DNA of 64,000 nt from Sparassis latifolia (lineage: Eukaryota > Basidiomycota > Agaricomycetes > Polyporales > Sparassidaceae), in assembly GCA_018466975.1 (NCBI GenBank), contig CM031556.1, positions 1,798,001-1,862,000 on the forward strand, read 5' to 3'. Numbering within the stretch: position 1 is the first letter of the stretch; each line of letters begins with the position of its first letter. Below the pieces are notes generated by a model that saw only the letters and a list, made by a program, of their open reading frames with translations, did no database searches and was not told where the DNA came from. The translations under genes and the position numbers were made by a program. Shown piece after piece: positions 23,914 to 34,893 of the stretch.

Positions 23914-24119
23914 GACCCGGTTTTCTTGCGGCCAGCCAAGGGTCAGAAAGGTCTCTCCCGGGTTTTGTTGGGTGCACATTTGATATCTCACTATTCATGT
24001 GACTTCCTGGAGTTTCGAGCAAGAGTGTTTTCGCGCACTCAGCGCATTAAATGGCGTGTATAGTACATCGTCCCGGACCTCCTCCCATAATGACCGGTCT
24101 TTAAGATGTATGGTGCATG

Positions 24120-24533
24120 TCATAGCGATCCAAACGCGCTCTGTCCACCCGCTGCTGCTCCGGCATTCGCACCCATGTTCTGCAGCTTCTCCCCGACTTT
24201 CTTGTTCACTTCAAAAAACTTCGCTACACATCGATCGATGCAGACACTCTCCCCCTTGTTGAGGTCGCCTTCTGCATATCGAGGGCTGATACATTTCGCG
24301 TGACATGACCTAAAAACGTTTTGAGACGACATGCATTCGAGTACAATGTATTGACAGACTGACGAGACCAAGCGATTGAACACGTCCGTGATCATGTCCA
24401 ACCTGTGCCCATGAATTGAGACTACATCGGATGACAGACCTTCGATGTCGACTTACTCTTGCACGGCCATGTCGACCCTTTCAGGGTTTATACTCCCTGA
24501 CGGTGTGGCTGCCGACCTCCCAAGAAACGACAT
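24120..24533 (-). CDS. TIM10: mitochondrial intermembrane-space chaperone Tim10
   Basis: Small Tim chaperone that, with Tim9, escorts hydrophobic carrier precursors to the TIM22 complex. Three exons: [13 protein letters not shown]...DMAVQE, then [14 protein letters not shown], then CHAKC onward. The twin CX3C motifs are CHAKC and CVIDRC-like spacing (CIDRC preceded by the usual Cys), separated by [16 protein letters not shown]. The tail is Gly/Ala-rich, ending SAFGSL. Introns begin GTAAGT and GTCAGT and restore frame exactly. It is divergent from UTP4, with 298 bases between starts. Confidence 0.93.
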
Positions 24534-24831
24534 TCTTAAGCGAATTCTTTTGCAAAAAGCGAGCGGAAGTGTCAGAAGCTGGTAATTTGAACAGGTATGC
24601 CCCCTGCTCGCGAACAGTGGTGTACAGGGGAAGGAAGCGGTGGAGGACAGCAGCAAGAGTTGACGGCACCTCCACGGTGTTCGCGATGACGCCTGCCGCA
24701 TTTGGTCAGAAAAAGTTTGCTCGTGACTTTCGCGTCTTAGGCGTCTAATATCTCCAGCTCGACCACGCGTTTCTGTCCGGTGTACACATCCAAGCTCAAC
24801 ATTGAAGAGTCGGAAAGATTGTGCGTAAGAC

Positions 24832-27800
24832 ATGGTAGACGGGATGACTCTGGTGGTGCACCGATGTCGTTTCGTCGATTTCACACCAGCGGCGGTCACT
24901 GCACTTTCCTTTCCACCACTACGGCTACCTTCCGTGAAGGGAAAGAAAAGCACTGCCCACCAACAAACGTTGAAATTCACCACCCTCGCCGTGGGCCGAG
25001 CCAATGGCAATATCGAGCTGTGTGAATGGACCGGGACGGACTCATACTATGAAGCACCGCAGGCGTGGGTGGTGAGGAAGGTACGTCTGTTCCCGACCAA
25101 TCCAAGTATTTTCACATTGACTAGTGGTACTTATAGACATTAGCGGGACTTCATCCTTCGAAGGTAGAATCGCTCGCATTCTCAATTCGATTTTTAGATG
25201 AAGTGGCGGAAGACGAAGTACCTTCCATCTTGAACCTCCGGCTTTTCAGTGCAGGTGGCAGCAGCGAGTTAGCCGAGTGGGACATTGAGCATAGCTGTGT
25301 CCGAGTAAGATATATCTGCATTTTCTTCTGCGGTGACTTACTTTGATTAGAGGACAATCGCCTCGCAAGGAGGCACCATCTGGGCTGTCTCTCCGAATCC
25401 GGCGTCGACTCTCCTAGCACTAGGGTGTGAAGACGGATCCGTTCGCTTGCTCTCGATCGAGAACGACTCTTTGACGCACATGCGGCGTTTTGACCGGGTG
25501 AAAAGTCGAATTCTGAGCCTTGCTTGGGGGCCGCCGATCCCTCGCCAGACTGCAAAAAAGCAGAAACAGGACGCCATGGATACATCAGACGACGACGATG
25601 ACGAAAACGACTGGAAAGACTCTTGGCTCGTCACTGGGTGCTCAGATTCCAGTTTGCGGAAATGGGACCTGGCCACTGGCCGAGTGCTTGACCGGATGGG
25701 GACCGACAAGATTCGCGGAGAACGAACACTAGTGTGGACAGTGAGCGTCCTGGGGTGAGCATCGCTGCTGAAGTGTGAATCCTCGCTCAAACGGTGCATC
25801 CGTCTGTGTTTAGGGACGGCACCATCGTGTCGGGAGACTCAATGGGCATGGTGAAATTCTGGGACCCTGTGACATGTACTCAGATGGAAAGTTTTCATGG
25901 CCATGCAGCAGATGTTCTTTGCCTGACAATCGGCCCTGTAAGTAAATTCTATTCCTTGTTTCGCAGCAGGGTCTGATGTGCAATTAGGAAGGCACGGTCG
26001 TCTACACTTCCGGCGTGGACCAGAAGATCACTCAGTTTTCCTACATCAAGATATCTCGGTCGAAAATGTCGTCGTCCCCCTCGGCCGGCTCTCCATCCCG
26101 GTGGGTACAAACTTCCTCTCGCCGTATGCACTCGCACGACGTCCGTGCGATCGCGATATGGCCACCATATTCACCACTTCCGCCACCATATCGCCGACAA
26201 TTCCCTCTGGATATTGCCCCCGTGTTGGCCTCAGGAGGCTTCGATATGTCCGTTGTCCTGACTCCCGCTGCGTTGCCGACAAGCACGGTAGTGAAGGTGG
26301 TCAATCCGTTAGCCACTAGCACGGCGGCGACGTTCGGGGACTCATACCACCGCCGGCTGGCGTACAGTTCTGGCCCGTGCAATTCGTCTGCCGTCCACCT
26401 CGCGCGTCAAGCGCGTCTACTGCTGTGCATGAGGGATGCCGGGCTCACTGTGTGGCGTATCCTGCCGAAGCGCTTGTCCTTCGAGCAGCAGAGTGACGAA
26501 TTGGATGGTGACGTTCCCAGCGGTGGATGGGAGCGGGTCCTTGACATGGAGTTGAACGTCCATACAAACCTCGTCGCCAGCACTATTTCTAACGACGGCC
26601 GATGGATTGCTATCTCGGATTGGTATGAATCGAAGCTATTCCATTTGGAGCAAGAGGCGTGTATTATTCTGTTCACTTCTTACGAATTTGTGTTGACATC
26701 CGTATGCAGCAAAGTGGAGACCTCAAACCAAGACGAATACGTGACTTCTCCGCAATCATCCAGAGCCATATAGGCAGTTCACCGGCATCCACAGGCTCCT
26801 CTTCTCTGACCTTTACCCCAGATTCATCGAAGCTAGTGATGGCGACCGCTACCTCTTCTTACGTGGTCGTCGTTGATATCGGGAATGAAGAGAGTCTACC
26901 TCGCGTCCTCCGGAAATTTGAGCACCATCGCCTGCGCGATAACGTGGTAGGGAACCGCGTGATTAGAGGTCGGAAGGGCCTGCAAGACGCTGAGCCAGCG
27001 GAGTCTGAGGACGCTGGAGAATCATCCGAAAACGAGGCTGCTACATCCAAGCAGGTGACCGCGACAATCACGCGGATGGCCATCAGTCCCGACGGACAGT
27101 GGTTGGTGACGACGGACGACCATTGTCAGACACACGTGTTCAACCTCGATTCCATCCAGGTATTGCATCTTCACCTAATACGCATCGTTCCTTACTCACA
27201 GCGGCGCAGTATCACTGCACACTCCCCTCCTTCCCCCAGCCCATCCACGCGCTGGCCTTCGATCCTTCCGCGCCGAGCTTGCTCGTCCTCGGATTCGCGA
27301 ACAACACGATCCAGGTGTACGATGTAGAGGCGCGCCAGTTCCCGCGGTGGGCGCAGGCCCTTAACGGCGGGCTCCCGCAGCGTTTTACGCACCTACACGA
27401 CCCCATCCTCGGTGTCTCGTTCGATCCGGGCGCGCGCGTGGGGGAGGGCGGCGCTTACACGCCGCACCGGCACGCGCTCTTCTGGGGCGCGACCTGGCTG
27501 TGCCGCGTCAAGCTCGACGCGTCTGCTGGCTGGGGTGGGTTCGAGAAGAAGAGGAGGTGGGACGGGAAGCGGCATACTACCGCCCAGCCATCGTCCAATC
27601 CCACATCGAGGCTCGACGTCTCCATGGAAGAGGGCCGGGGACAACAGCAGCAGAACTTCAAAATCGTCACTCATTATCGGTCGATTCTGTTCGTAGATTT
27701 CATGAGGCCTGCCGAGCTGGTCGTCGTAGAGCGGCCACTAGTGGATGTGCTCGCGAAACTGCCGCCTCCTTACTTCAAGGCGAAGTACGGCACGTCATGA
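24832..27800 (+). CDS. UTP4: Utp4/cirhin, WD40 component of the t-UTP complex
   Basis: Tandem beta-propeller protein of the small-subunit processome, linking rDNA transcription to 18S processing. Start MVDGMTLVVHRCRFVDFTP (a second Met four codons later is possible). Blocks: LAVGRANGNIELCEW, FSAGGSSELAEWDIE, GTIWAVSPNP, LALGCEDGSVRLL, WLVTGCSDSSLRKWDLATG, GTIVSGDSMGMVKFWD and VYTSGVDQKITQFSY. The second propeller includes ARLLLCMRDAGLTVWRI and LVMATATSSYVVVVD, with an acidic insert near 27000. The C-terminus (FKIVTHYRSILFVDF...ELVVVERPLVDVLAKLPPP) is diagnostic for Utp4. About eight introns. Confidence 0.93.
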
Positions 27801-27989
27801 CTGCTGTGTACGCAAAGTCTGTATTGCATTATCGCTTGGCTACGTGTAGTGTGTAGTGTGTCAAAGTATCAAAAGTAGATAAAAGCAAGGTAATGGAGGG
27901 AAACAGTGCTATTGCTACAGTGACTGTAATGATGGCAGTAAGATGAATGCTGGGTAAGATCCAAAACCCATATCCGTGCACTTTTAATT

Positions 27990-28961
27990 TTATGTTTCGC
28001 GCATCGCGTCTGCTTGATTTTGCATTTGCGACTCCCTGAAAATAAAACGGCGGGTGTCAGTGGTAGAATGATGCGTGAGAATGATACACCCACTTCGAGT
28101 TCAGTAACGACAGATACAATGTCCAGAATACGCCGCAACCGGATTGGAACGGGACACGGTAAAGTAAAGGCATAAAGCGAAAGTTAATAAGCTGGGATAC
28201 GGTATTTGAGTATTTTGAACGATGCAGAGGAAAGCGAAAACGCACCTGCGCGATTGGCCATACTTGCCAATTTGTAATCAAGAGAGGCATAAGAAGATCA
28301 CTATATTTCTGTGAGATGTGTTTTGCGTCTCGTCCTTCCATAATGCCCATAGATCCAATGAAAATAGCAAGCTGTGGGCATGGACGTTAAGTAGTTCGTT
28401 GTATACAACTGACTTCGATGAGATAGTTCGTAGAAACACATACACCAAGGGGAGCCCTGTAGGCGATATTTAGAACAGGCGCTCAACAGACTATCCGTGA
28501 GACTCACATCATGATTTGGTCGGCTGCCACTCTCTTCGCGAGGGCGGGTACGCTGACCTTGGCGGAATTGCCACCGTGGAAGCGTAACGGAAAGTGACGC
28601 TCGAGTACGAAGTTCCACCGACCAATCAAAGGGCCTATCAGAAGGTCATGAGGTGCGACGCACGGCGACGAAAAAGGGCCACACACTCACCCATACCAAA
28701 CCCAAACGCAAAGAAACGAAGTGTACGCAATGGGTCATACTGCTGCTGACCGCCGCCCTGGTGATTCTGCGGTCCGGTCTGGGCAGGATGAGACGAAATT
28801 TTCAGCGAGGCGATAGAAGAGTTCGTGCTCACCACTATCTCAGTCACCTGCGCGACAGCATCTCCCAGAGCGTTGAACACGCCGTTGGTGAAGGCGAGCG
28901 TCCCATACGGATGAGAAGCAAATGATCGCTGGTATACGCGAGCGAGAGCGATGCTAGCCAT
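27990..28961 (-). CDS. Mpv17/PMP22-family membrane protein
   Basis: Four-span membrane protein of the Mpv17/Sym1/PXMP2 family, found in mitochondrial inner or peroxisomal membranes. Start MASIALARVYQRSFASHPYG and ALGDAVAQ are typical. Then RTLRFFAFGFGM, GPLIGRWNFVLERHFP, ADQIMMAPLGLAIFIGSMG, ITNWQVWPIAQ, INFRFMPLLYRVPF and GCGVFWTLYLSLLNSKESQ. Six exons are needed. One is only 13 nt (28444-28456), encoding part of MAPLG, and the last intron uses GTGGGT. The end is ADAMRET. Organelle cannot be fixed from sequence. Confidence 0.88.
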
Positions 28962-29394
28962 GATTTGGGGATAATTGATGGGAAAAGAAGAGAGGCAGCT
29001 GTAGGGTGATCAAAGAGATTGTGAGGTGGGGCGTACTAAAGGTGGCTCATCCATCCACTCCCGACCAAGGACTCCACTGCTCCTCTGAGTTGGCAGATGG
29101 AATATGTATGAGACCTTCGGCGCGTACGTTGCCCAAGGCGCGGCGGCACCACTCGGCGTGCGTCCCCACGTGACGTCATCCAGAGCCTTCCACCGTCCGC
29201 CAGATAGATTGTACATAGCGAAGCCCAGGCTGCATTTCGCACTAGTCTTCACATCGTACATCAAAGCCGTAGCCGTGGCAATATTTGCCAAGCAAGTTTG
29301 GTCAGCTCCCGGACGCTCACAGCGTAGACGGTCAAACAATCTCAACGAGAATAAATTCAACGGGCGTACAACACGAACCAGTAGACAACATATG
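28962..29394. other. intergenic, Mpv17 promoter and PTH2 3' flank
   Basis: 433 bases between two minus-strand genes. No motif or gene recognised. Confidence 0.45.
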
Positions 29395-30387
29395 TCATAG
29401 CAGCCTCAGCTTCCCTGTCACACGGTTCACCAGCTCGACGGGAGCTACAACTGACGGTCAGCGTGGACTTCGCTGACCGTCTCTGTCACCTACCTGGACC
29501 AATGCCCAACACTGTCCGGGAGCCTGCGGCAATTTGTGTCTTACCACTACAAATGGCAGAAGGCAAAAATCAAAGGCAGGAGGAAATTTTGGCATCAACG
29601 GAAGTATCTCGCTGCGAAATGAAAATCTGCGTACGCGTCATGGATTGCCCGAGCGCACAGGTTCAAACTTTTCGCGACTGCTTCCAGCTCCAATAGTTGA
29701 TCTTCGGAGGAAGCTTTAAGAGCAATTTTGGCTTGTCTATCACGGTCATGGCAATCATTCATTATGAGCCGGAAGGCTTGAACCGACTTACCCTGTCCGT
29801 TCCCAGTGCTGCAAAAGCTGTACATTCCGAGATCAATTCATCGGTGCAGTCAAAAACAGAGATGTCGACTGTACTGTAGGATTTGTCTTCAATAGCGCCT
29901 TGTAACACGCCAAAGTTGCGTGTCTGCGAAAAATTTAATGACGGCGCAGATCGACGGGTCACGAAAATTCTCACCCGCATCTACAGACCAAATGATTAGG
30001 ATCGAAAATACCCTGCCAATGGAGTATGTCTTACTGGGCCGCGATTTTTCCAGTAGTCATTCCGAGATCGGTGCGAACTATCAGGACCTGCCAGCGCGTC
30101 AGCTCCGTGAATTGCAGGCGACGCAACAATTGTACCAGTTTGCACGGTTCCAAAAACCCGGGCTTAACGGCAGAAAGATCCCCGTCAGCGACCTCCTCCT
30201 CTCCCTCGCTGTCCGCTTCGTCTTCTACGTCTTCCGTATTTTTAGGTGCGGGCGTCGGAGGCGCAGGGAGTTGGCCGCCAGATTTTTTCAGAGGCGCGGA
30301 ACTCGCGGTTTTCGCGCCGATGGCGTATCCGATGCTCAACCACGTCGCAATGAACGCGATGGTGGTGAGTACTGTGCGTAAAGCCAT
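29395..30387 (-). CDS. PTH2: peptidyl-tRNA hydrolase 2 (Pth2/Bit1 type)
   Basis: Releases tRNA from prematurely detached peptidyl-tRNA. I place the start at MALRTVLTTIAFIATWLSIG, giving an N-terminal membrane anchor as in Pth2 proteins of the mitochondrial outer membrane. An in-frame upstream Met at 30552 would add 55 residues. After an acidic, Pro-rich linker, introns join CKL to VLIVRTDLGMTTGKIAAQ. Then come ATLACYKALLKTNP, QHWERTGQAKIALKASSEDQ and SLNLCARAIHDA. It closes with APVELVNRVTGKLRLL. The core LVVRTDLGMxxGKIAAQ signature is essentially intact. It is divergent from HAS1. Confidence 0.88.
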
Positions 30388-30600
30388 GGAAAGGGAGCGC
30401 AAAATGGTCGAGCGGACAGTACTGACTGTGAGTGGTAGACATTGCGTGCCGGCAAGTGCCGGGCCAATGAGCACGGGGTTTCTGGACATTTGTGCCTTCC
30501 TTCTGGCTTTTGGTTTCTCTGCGGGCTTTTGTATACTTTCACTGTCGTGCATACTTCCGTGCAGCTAGGAGACTTTGTGGATACGCAGTCTTGACCCAGG

Positions 30601-32563
30601 ATGGCCGCAGAAGGCGCAACCGCACCGTCACCGGTGCCAAATGAGAACACCCCAGGCCGAAAACCGTTCTCAGAACTCGAGCTCTCAGATGCGACGACGA
30701 AGGCGCTCGCCAATATGGGATTCACGACAATGACACCCATTCAGGAGAAATCTATTCCTCCTCTATTGGCCGGCAAGGATGTGTTGGGTGCTGCGAGGAC
30801 GGGGTCCGGGAAGACGTTAGCGTTCCTTATCCCTGCCATAGAGTTATTACACAGGATGAAGTTCAAGCCCCGGAATGGTGAGTTTGTGTGTTCATTCGTG
30901 TTGCTAGGTGTACGGCTGAACTGATGTCACTATGCTGCTAGGAACTGGTATCATTATTGTTTCCCCAACCCGAGAGCTCGCCTTGCAGATCTTCGGAGTC
31001 GCGAAGGAGCTCATGGCACATCACTCGCAGACCTTCGGTATCGTTATGGGCGGCGCAAACACTAGAGGAGAAGTAGACAGGCTGCAAAAAGGTGTCAACC
31101 TGCTTGTTGCGACGCCCGGACGACTGCTCGATCACCTACAGGTTCGTTGCTCTCCCTCATAGTGTGCGCTGCGCTTTCTCATACTGCGTCTCAGAACACG
31201 AAGGGCTTTGTGTTCAGAAATCTGAAGGTGCTCGTGATCGACGAGGCGGATCGGATATTGGAGGTCGGCTTCGAGGAGCAGATGAAGAAGATTATTTCTA
31301 TCCTGCCCAACGGTACGACTCCTCGCATGCTGATGCGTTCTCGCACGCTCATAGCCTGATAGAAAATCGACAATCCATGCTCTTCTCCGCAACCCAAACG
31401 ACAAAGGTCACGGACCTCGCACGGATGTCGCTGCGACCTGGCCCACTATACATCGACGTGGATAAGACAGAGCTCACAAGTACTGTCGCGACACTGTCTC
31501 AGGGATATGTTGTTTGTCCCTCGGACCATCGATTCCTATTGCTGTTCACCTTTCTCAACAAGTACAGGAAGAAGAAGGTCGTGGTCTTCTTCTCAAGTTG
31601 CAATTCTGTGAAATACCACGCAGAGCTGCTAAATTATATTGACGTCCCCGTACTCGACCTACACGTAGGTGCTGTTCTTACTTGGCGTGTTCACCCGATC
31701 TTACGTCGTCCGTGCACAGGGTAAACAAAAACAACAAAAACGAACGACCACGTTCTTCGAGTTCTGCAACGCAGAATCCGGCACCCTCCTCTGCACAGAC
31801 GTCGCAGCGCGAGGACTAGATATCCAGGGCGTCGATTGGATAATTCAGTACGACCCACCGGACGACCCGCGAGACTACATCCACCGTGTCGGCCGGACAG
31901 CGCGCGCAGGGAAGGTAGGCAAGAGTCTGATGTTCCTGCTCCCAAGCGAGCTCGGGTTCCTGCGATACCTGAAGGACGCGAAGGTGCCTCTGAACGAGTT
32001 CAGCTTCCCCGCCAACCAAATCAAGAACGTGCAGTCACAGGTGCGTTGTTTCGCTCGTGTGCCGGTCGGGAGTATCCTGACATGGACGGATGCAGTTGGA
32101 GAAGTTGTTACACAAGAACTACTTCCTGCACCAGTCCGCGCGGGATGGCTACCGGTCATACCTGCAGGCGTACGCGTCGTATTCGCTGAAGAAGATCTTC
32201 GACGTGAACCAGCTCGATCTCGCGAAGGTGGGCAAGGCGTTTGGGTTCTCGGTGCCTCCACGCGTGAACGTCAGCATTGGCGGTGGGAAGGGGGGTGGGG
32301 GGAGGACAGGGAACAAGCGGAAGCGGAGCGAGGACGACGGGGATGGGGACGATGAAGTCTGGGAGGAGATTGATGCCGCAAACAAGGAGGAGGGTGATGG
32401 GGAAGGTTCTGAGAACGGCGAGGAGCGCGTTCCCCGGAACCAGATGCGGCGAAATGGGAAGGAGAGAGGGAAGGAGACGCTGGGGCGCCAGAAGGTGGAG
32501 AAGGAGGTGTACAGGAAGGGAATGCAGAACAGGAAGCGGAAGGGAGCAAGCTGGAGCCGGTGA
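30601..32563 (+). CDS. HAS1: ATP-dependent RNA helicase Has1
   Basis: DEAD-box helicase acting in both 40S and 60S assembly, releasing U14 snoRNA from pre-rRNA. Motifs in order: [13 protein letters not shown] (Q motif), [11 protein letters not shown] (I), SPTRELALQ (Ia), [10 protein letters not shown] (Ib), [17 protein letters not shown] (II), LFSATQT (III), VVVFFSS (IV), [11 protein letters not shown] (V) and [11 protein letters not shown] (VI). The [12 protein letters not shown] stretch after DEAD and the later helical segment [12 protein letters not shown] are typical of Has1/DDX18. The C-terminal extension is basic and Gly-rich, with KRKRSE and a terminal KRKGASWSR. About five short introns. 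Confidence 0.95.
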
Positions 32564-32843
32564 CCTCGCGCATTGCGTATCCTGCATGTTCTGTTGTTTG
32601 CGTGTCTACCTTGTGTTTATTCACCTCGCGGTTGTATGCTGTGCGCCAGCAAACGTGTCGAGGACGTGTCGGGCTGCTGGCGGACTGCCAGCCTGCAGCG
32701 GCGGAACTGCTGCAGGCGGCGTGTCTCCATCACCTGCCCTAAACTGGATTTGTACGTCACCTGCATCCCTCTGTCCGCACGCGTTCACAGCTCGCCCCAA
32801 GCCTTTGTCGTTTCTCGTCCATCTAACCGTTGATTTCAGCACT

Positions 32844-34020
32844 ATGGCTACGACACAGGTTTGCTCGTCCACTTCGTAGCAGTGCGCGCCATGTCGCGAC
32901 GCTAACACAATATTACAGCACTACATGTGGGCTGGTGGCCACTTCATTTTGTTAATTTCCTCGCTTCGGTATTTCTTAGCGGCGATTCTATTCAGAGCCG
33001 TTTCTGCGTGGTGGTACAAGAGTGAGCTCCTCATGAGATTTACGGCTGTTGACACCGCTGAACACTATCCAGCGGCCTTCATTGGAGCTCTCGTTAGTTA
33101 CACCATCGTGTGCGAGTGAGTCCTTCATCTATTTGCCCCCTTTGCTATGACCTTAACATGTTATCCAGAAAGCAGTATGCGAATGAAAGAGAAAGAGTGA
33201 GTGAGAAGTAACGACGGTGTGCCGTTGAGGCGTACTTATGCCACGATAGCTTCCTCCAGTGCTATCGCTTGCATTCGCTAGGCGTGTACTGATGGAGGAG
33301 GTATGTGCTCTGAATGCCATAAAACAGCCGCAATGCTTGACCTCCGTCAAATAACAGAACGTGCAGTATCTATTACTCGCTATCTTCTGGTGGTCGTCAA
33401 AGCCAGTGGCTGGTACGTGTCATGTATTCAGCCCTGCAGCCCCTTGTTGAGTTCCCTCACCTTGGACGACCTGCAGTTGCCCTGATTCCCTACGCGATCT
33501 TCTCGCTCTTCCACGCGCTGACCTTCACCCGTACTACGCTGATGCCCCAGCTGTTGGCTTCGGGCCCGCCCGCCACTGCCGGTGGACCCCCTACTCCGCC
33601 CGCCCTTGCCAAGAAGTTGCATCTATGGGTAAAAGGCGAGTACTAGCTGCTTCGAGTGCCCGTCTTTTCGAACTAACGTGTAACACGTCATCAGCCAACT
33701 ATGACACTGCCATGAGAGTTGTAGCCTACGCCGAACTGCTCATCATGCTGCGCGTCACGTTGGGTGCCTTGCTGTGGCAAAATTCTCTTATGTCGCCCCT
33801 CTTCTACGCGCACTTCCTGCGACAGCGTTACTATCAGTCGAAATTCACGCGAGAGTCGCTTAGTTTCATCAACGACTACGTTGAGGGATACGTGAGGAAG
33901 GAGGGCACACCCGCGCTGGTCGTGCGGGTGTGGGATAGCTTCAAGCTGGTTCTGACGAGGTGGGGTGGCACGGTGTTGGCGCCGCAGGGCGGTGCTGGAG
34001 CTGGGCCGAGGGGGCAGTAA
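32844..34020 (+). CDS. TMEM33/Pom33/Tts1-family ER and nuclear-pore membrane protein
   Basis: Multi-span membrane protein shaping ER tubules and helping distribute nuclear pores. Exon 1 is MATTQ only; a GTTTGC intron leads to HYMWAGGHFILLISSLRYFL. Further blocks: AAILFRAVSAWWYK, TAFIGALVSYTIV, a central hydrophobic segment with ALIPYAIFSLFHALTFTRTT, RVVAYAELLIMLRVTLGAL, and QNSLMSPLFYAHFLRQRYY, a conserved family block. It ends in a Gly/Pro-rich tail. At least five introns; those between 33110 and 33450 are approximate. Confidence 0.85.
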
Positions 34021-34166
34021 CTGTGTACGGATGCTGTTGTTCGAGGTGTGAATGCTAGATTATTGACTTGCTAGGATTTCTATTCGAGTAACAATCAGGT
34101 GTGACGTCACGCGTCTGCTCCACTCCTAATGACTAGTCTCCTCACTCCCTATCCTGTGTCTGCACC

Positions 34167-34533
34167 ATGACATCCGTCACTGCCGCCGTTGTCCAGCTCT
34201 CTCACTCTCTCGCCGCCATCGGTGTATCCTTGCTCAACGCCGTCCTGGCGGTGCTGCACGCCGTACTGGCACTCGGCGAACAGCTTTTGACGAGTGTCCT
34301 GCAATTAGTGCAGGCCTGTGTCCAATTCAGTGGCCAGCTCTTCCAGGGAATTTTCGGTTTGGTAGTCGGTAAGTCCTCGAGCGCGGTCCGTCGAGGTCTT
34401 GACTGATCGCAAGCCGGACTGGCCTCGTTCACGCGACCTAGCCAACTTCTTCGCGATCCTCATCCTGGCGGGCGTGTATTATTGGTACACTTCGCGACAG
34501 CGAGGACGTGGAATGGTGAAGAAACACTCATGA
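34167..34533 (+). CDS. small hydrophobic membrane protein, unknown function
   Basis: Two exons (34167 to about 34368, then about 34441-34533) encode roughly 98 residues. The first exon gives a long aliphatic stretch (VSLLNAVLAVLHAVLALGEQ and beyond) that could be one or two helices. The second gives NFFAILILAGVYYWYTSRQR, a clear membrane segment followed by a basic tail ending VKKHS. A short protein with a terminal anchor and basic end resembles tail-anchored or hairpin ER proteins. No named family. Confidence 0.6.
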
Positions 34534-34893
34534 GAGTCGGGATGTGAGCATCTTCTGCCACCACCAATTTCTCCGCCCACACGTCTTCCTTCAGCCGAGG
34601 ATTCCGTGCCGAAAAATGAATCACGCCGGAACGTCGAGTGGCGCGTTGTACTTTCTGTACTATGTAGATAGTGTACCCAATTGTTAAGTGTACATTTGAA
34701 GAGTCTCGAGCTCTAGAGACACGTTCGACATTCGATTTTGCCCGAATGGCACCGCCGAGCTCGTGCGGATGAGAGTCTCGCCGCGATCAGGTTGGCCACC
34801 GGGCAAATACTGCACAACACACGCGCTGTTTCACCCGCGCGGTGAGAAGAGAACCATGTTCGCCTGCTAAATTGTGCGTGGACCCACCAGTCC
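34534..34893. other. intergenic region
   Basis: 360 bases between two plus-strand genes, presumably 3' flank then promoter. No motif recognised. Confidence 0.45.
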
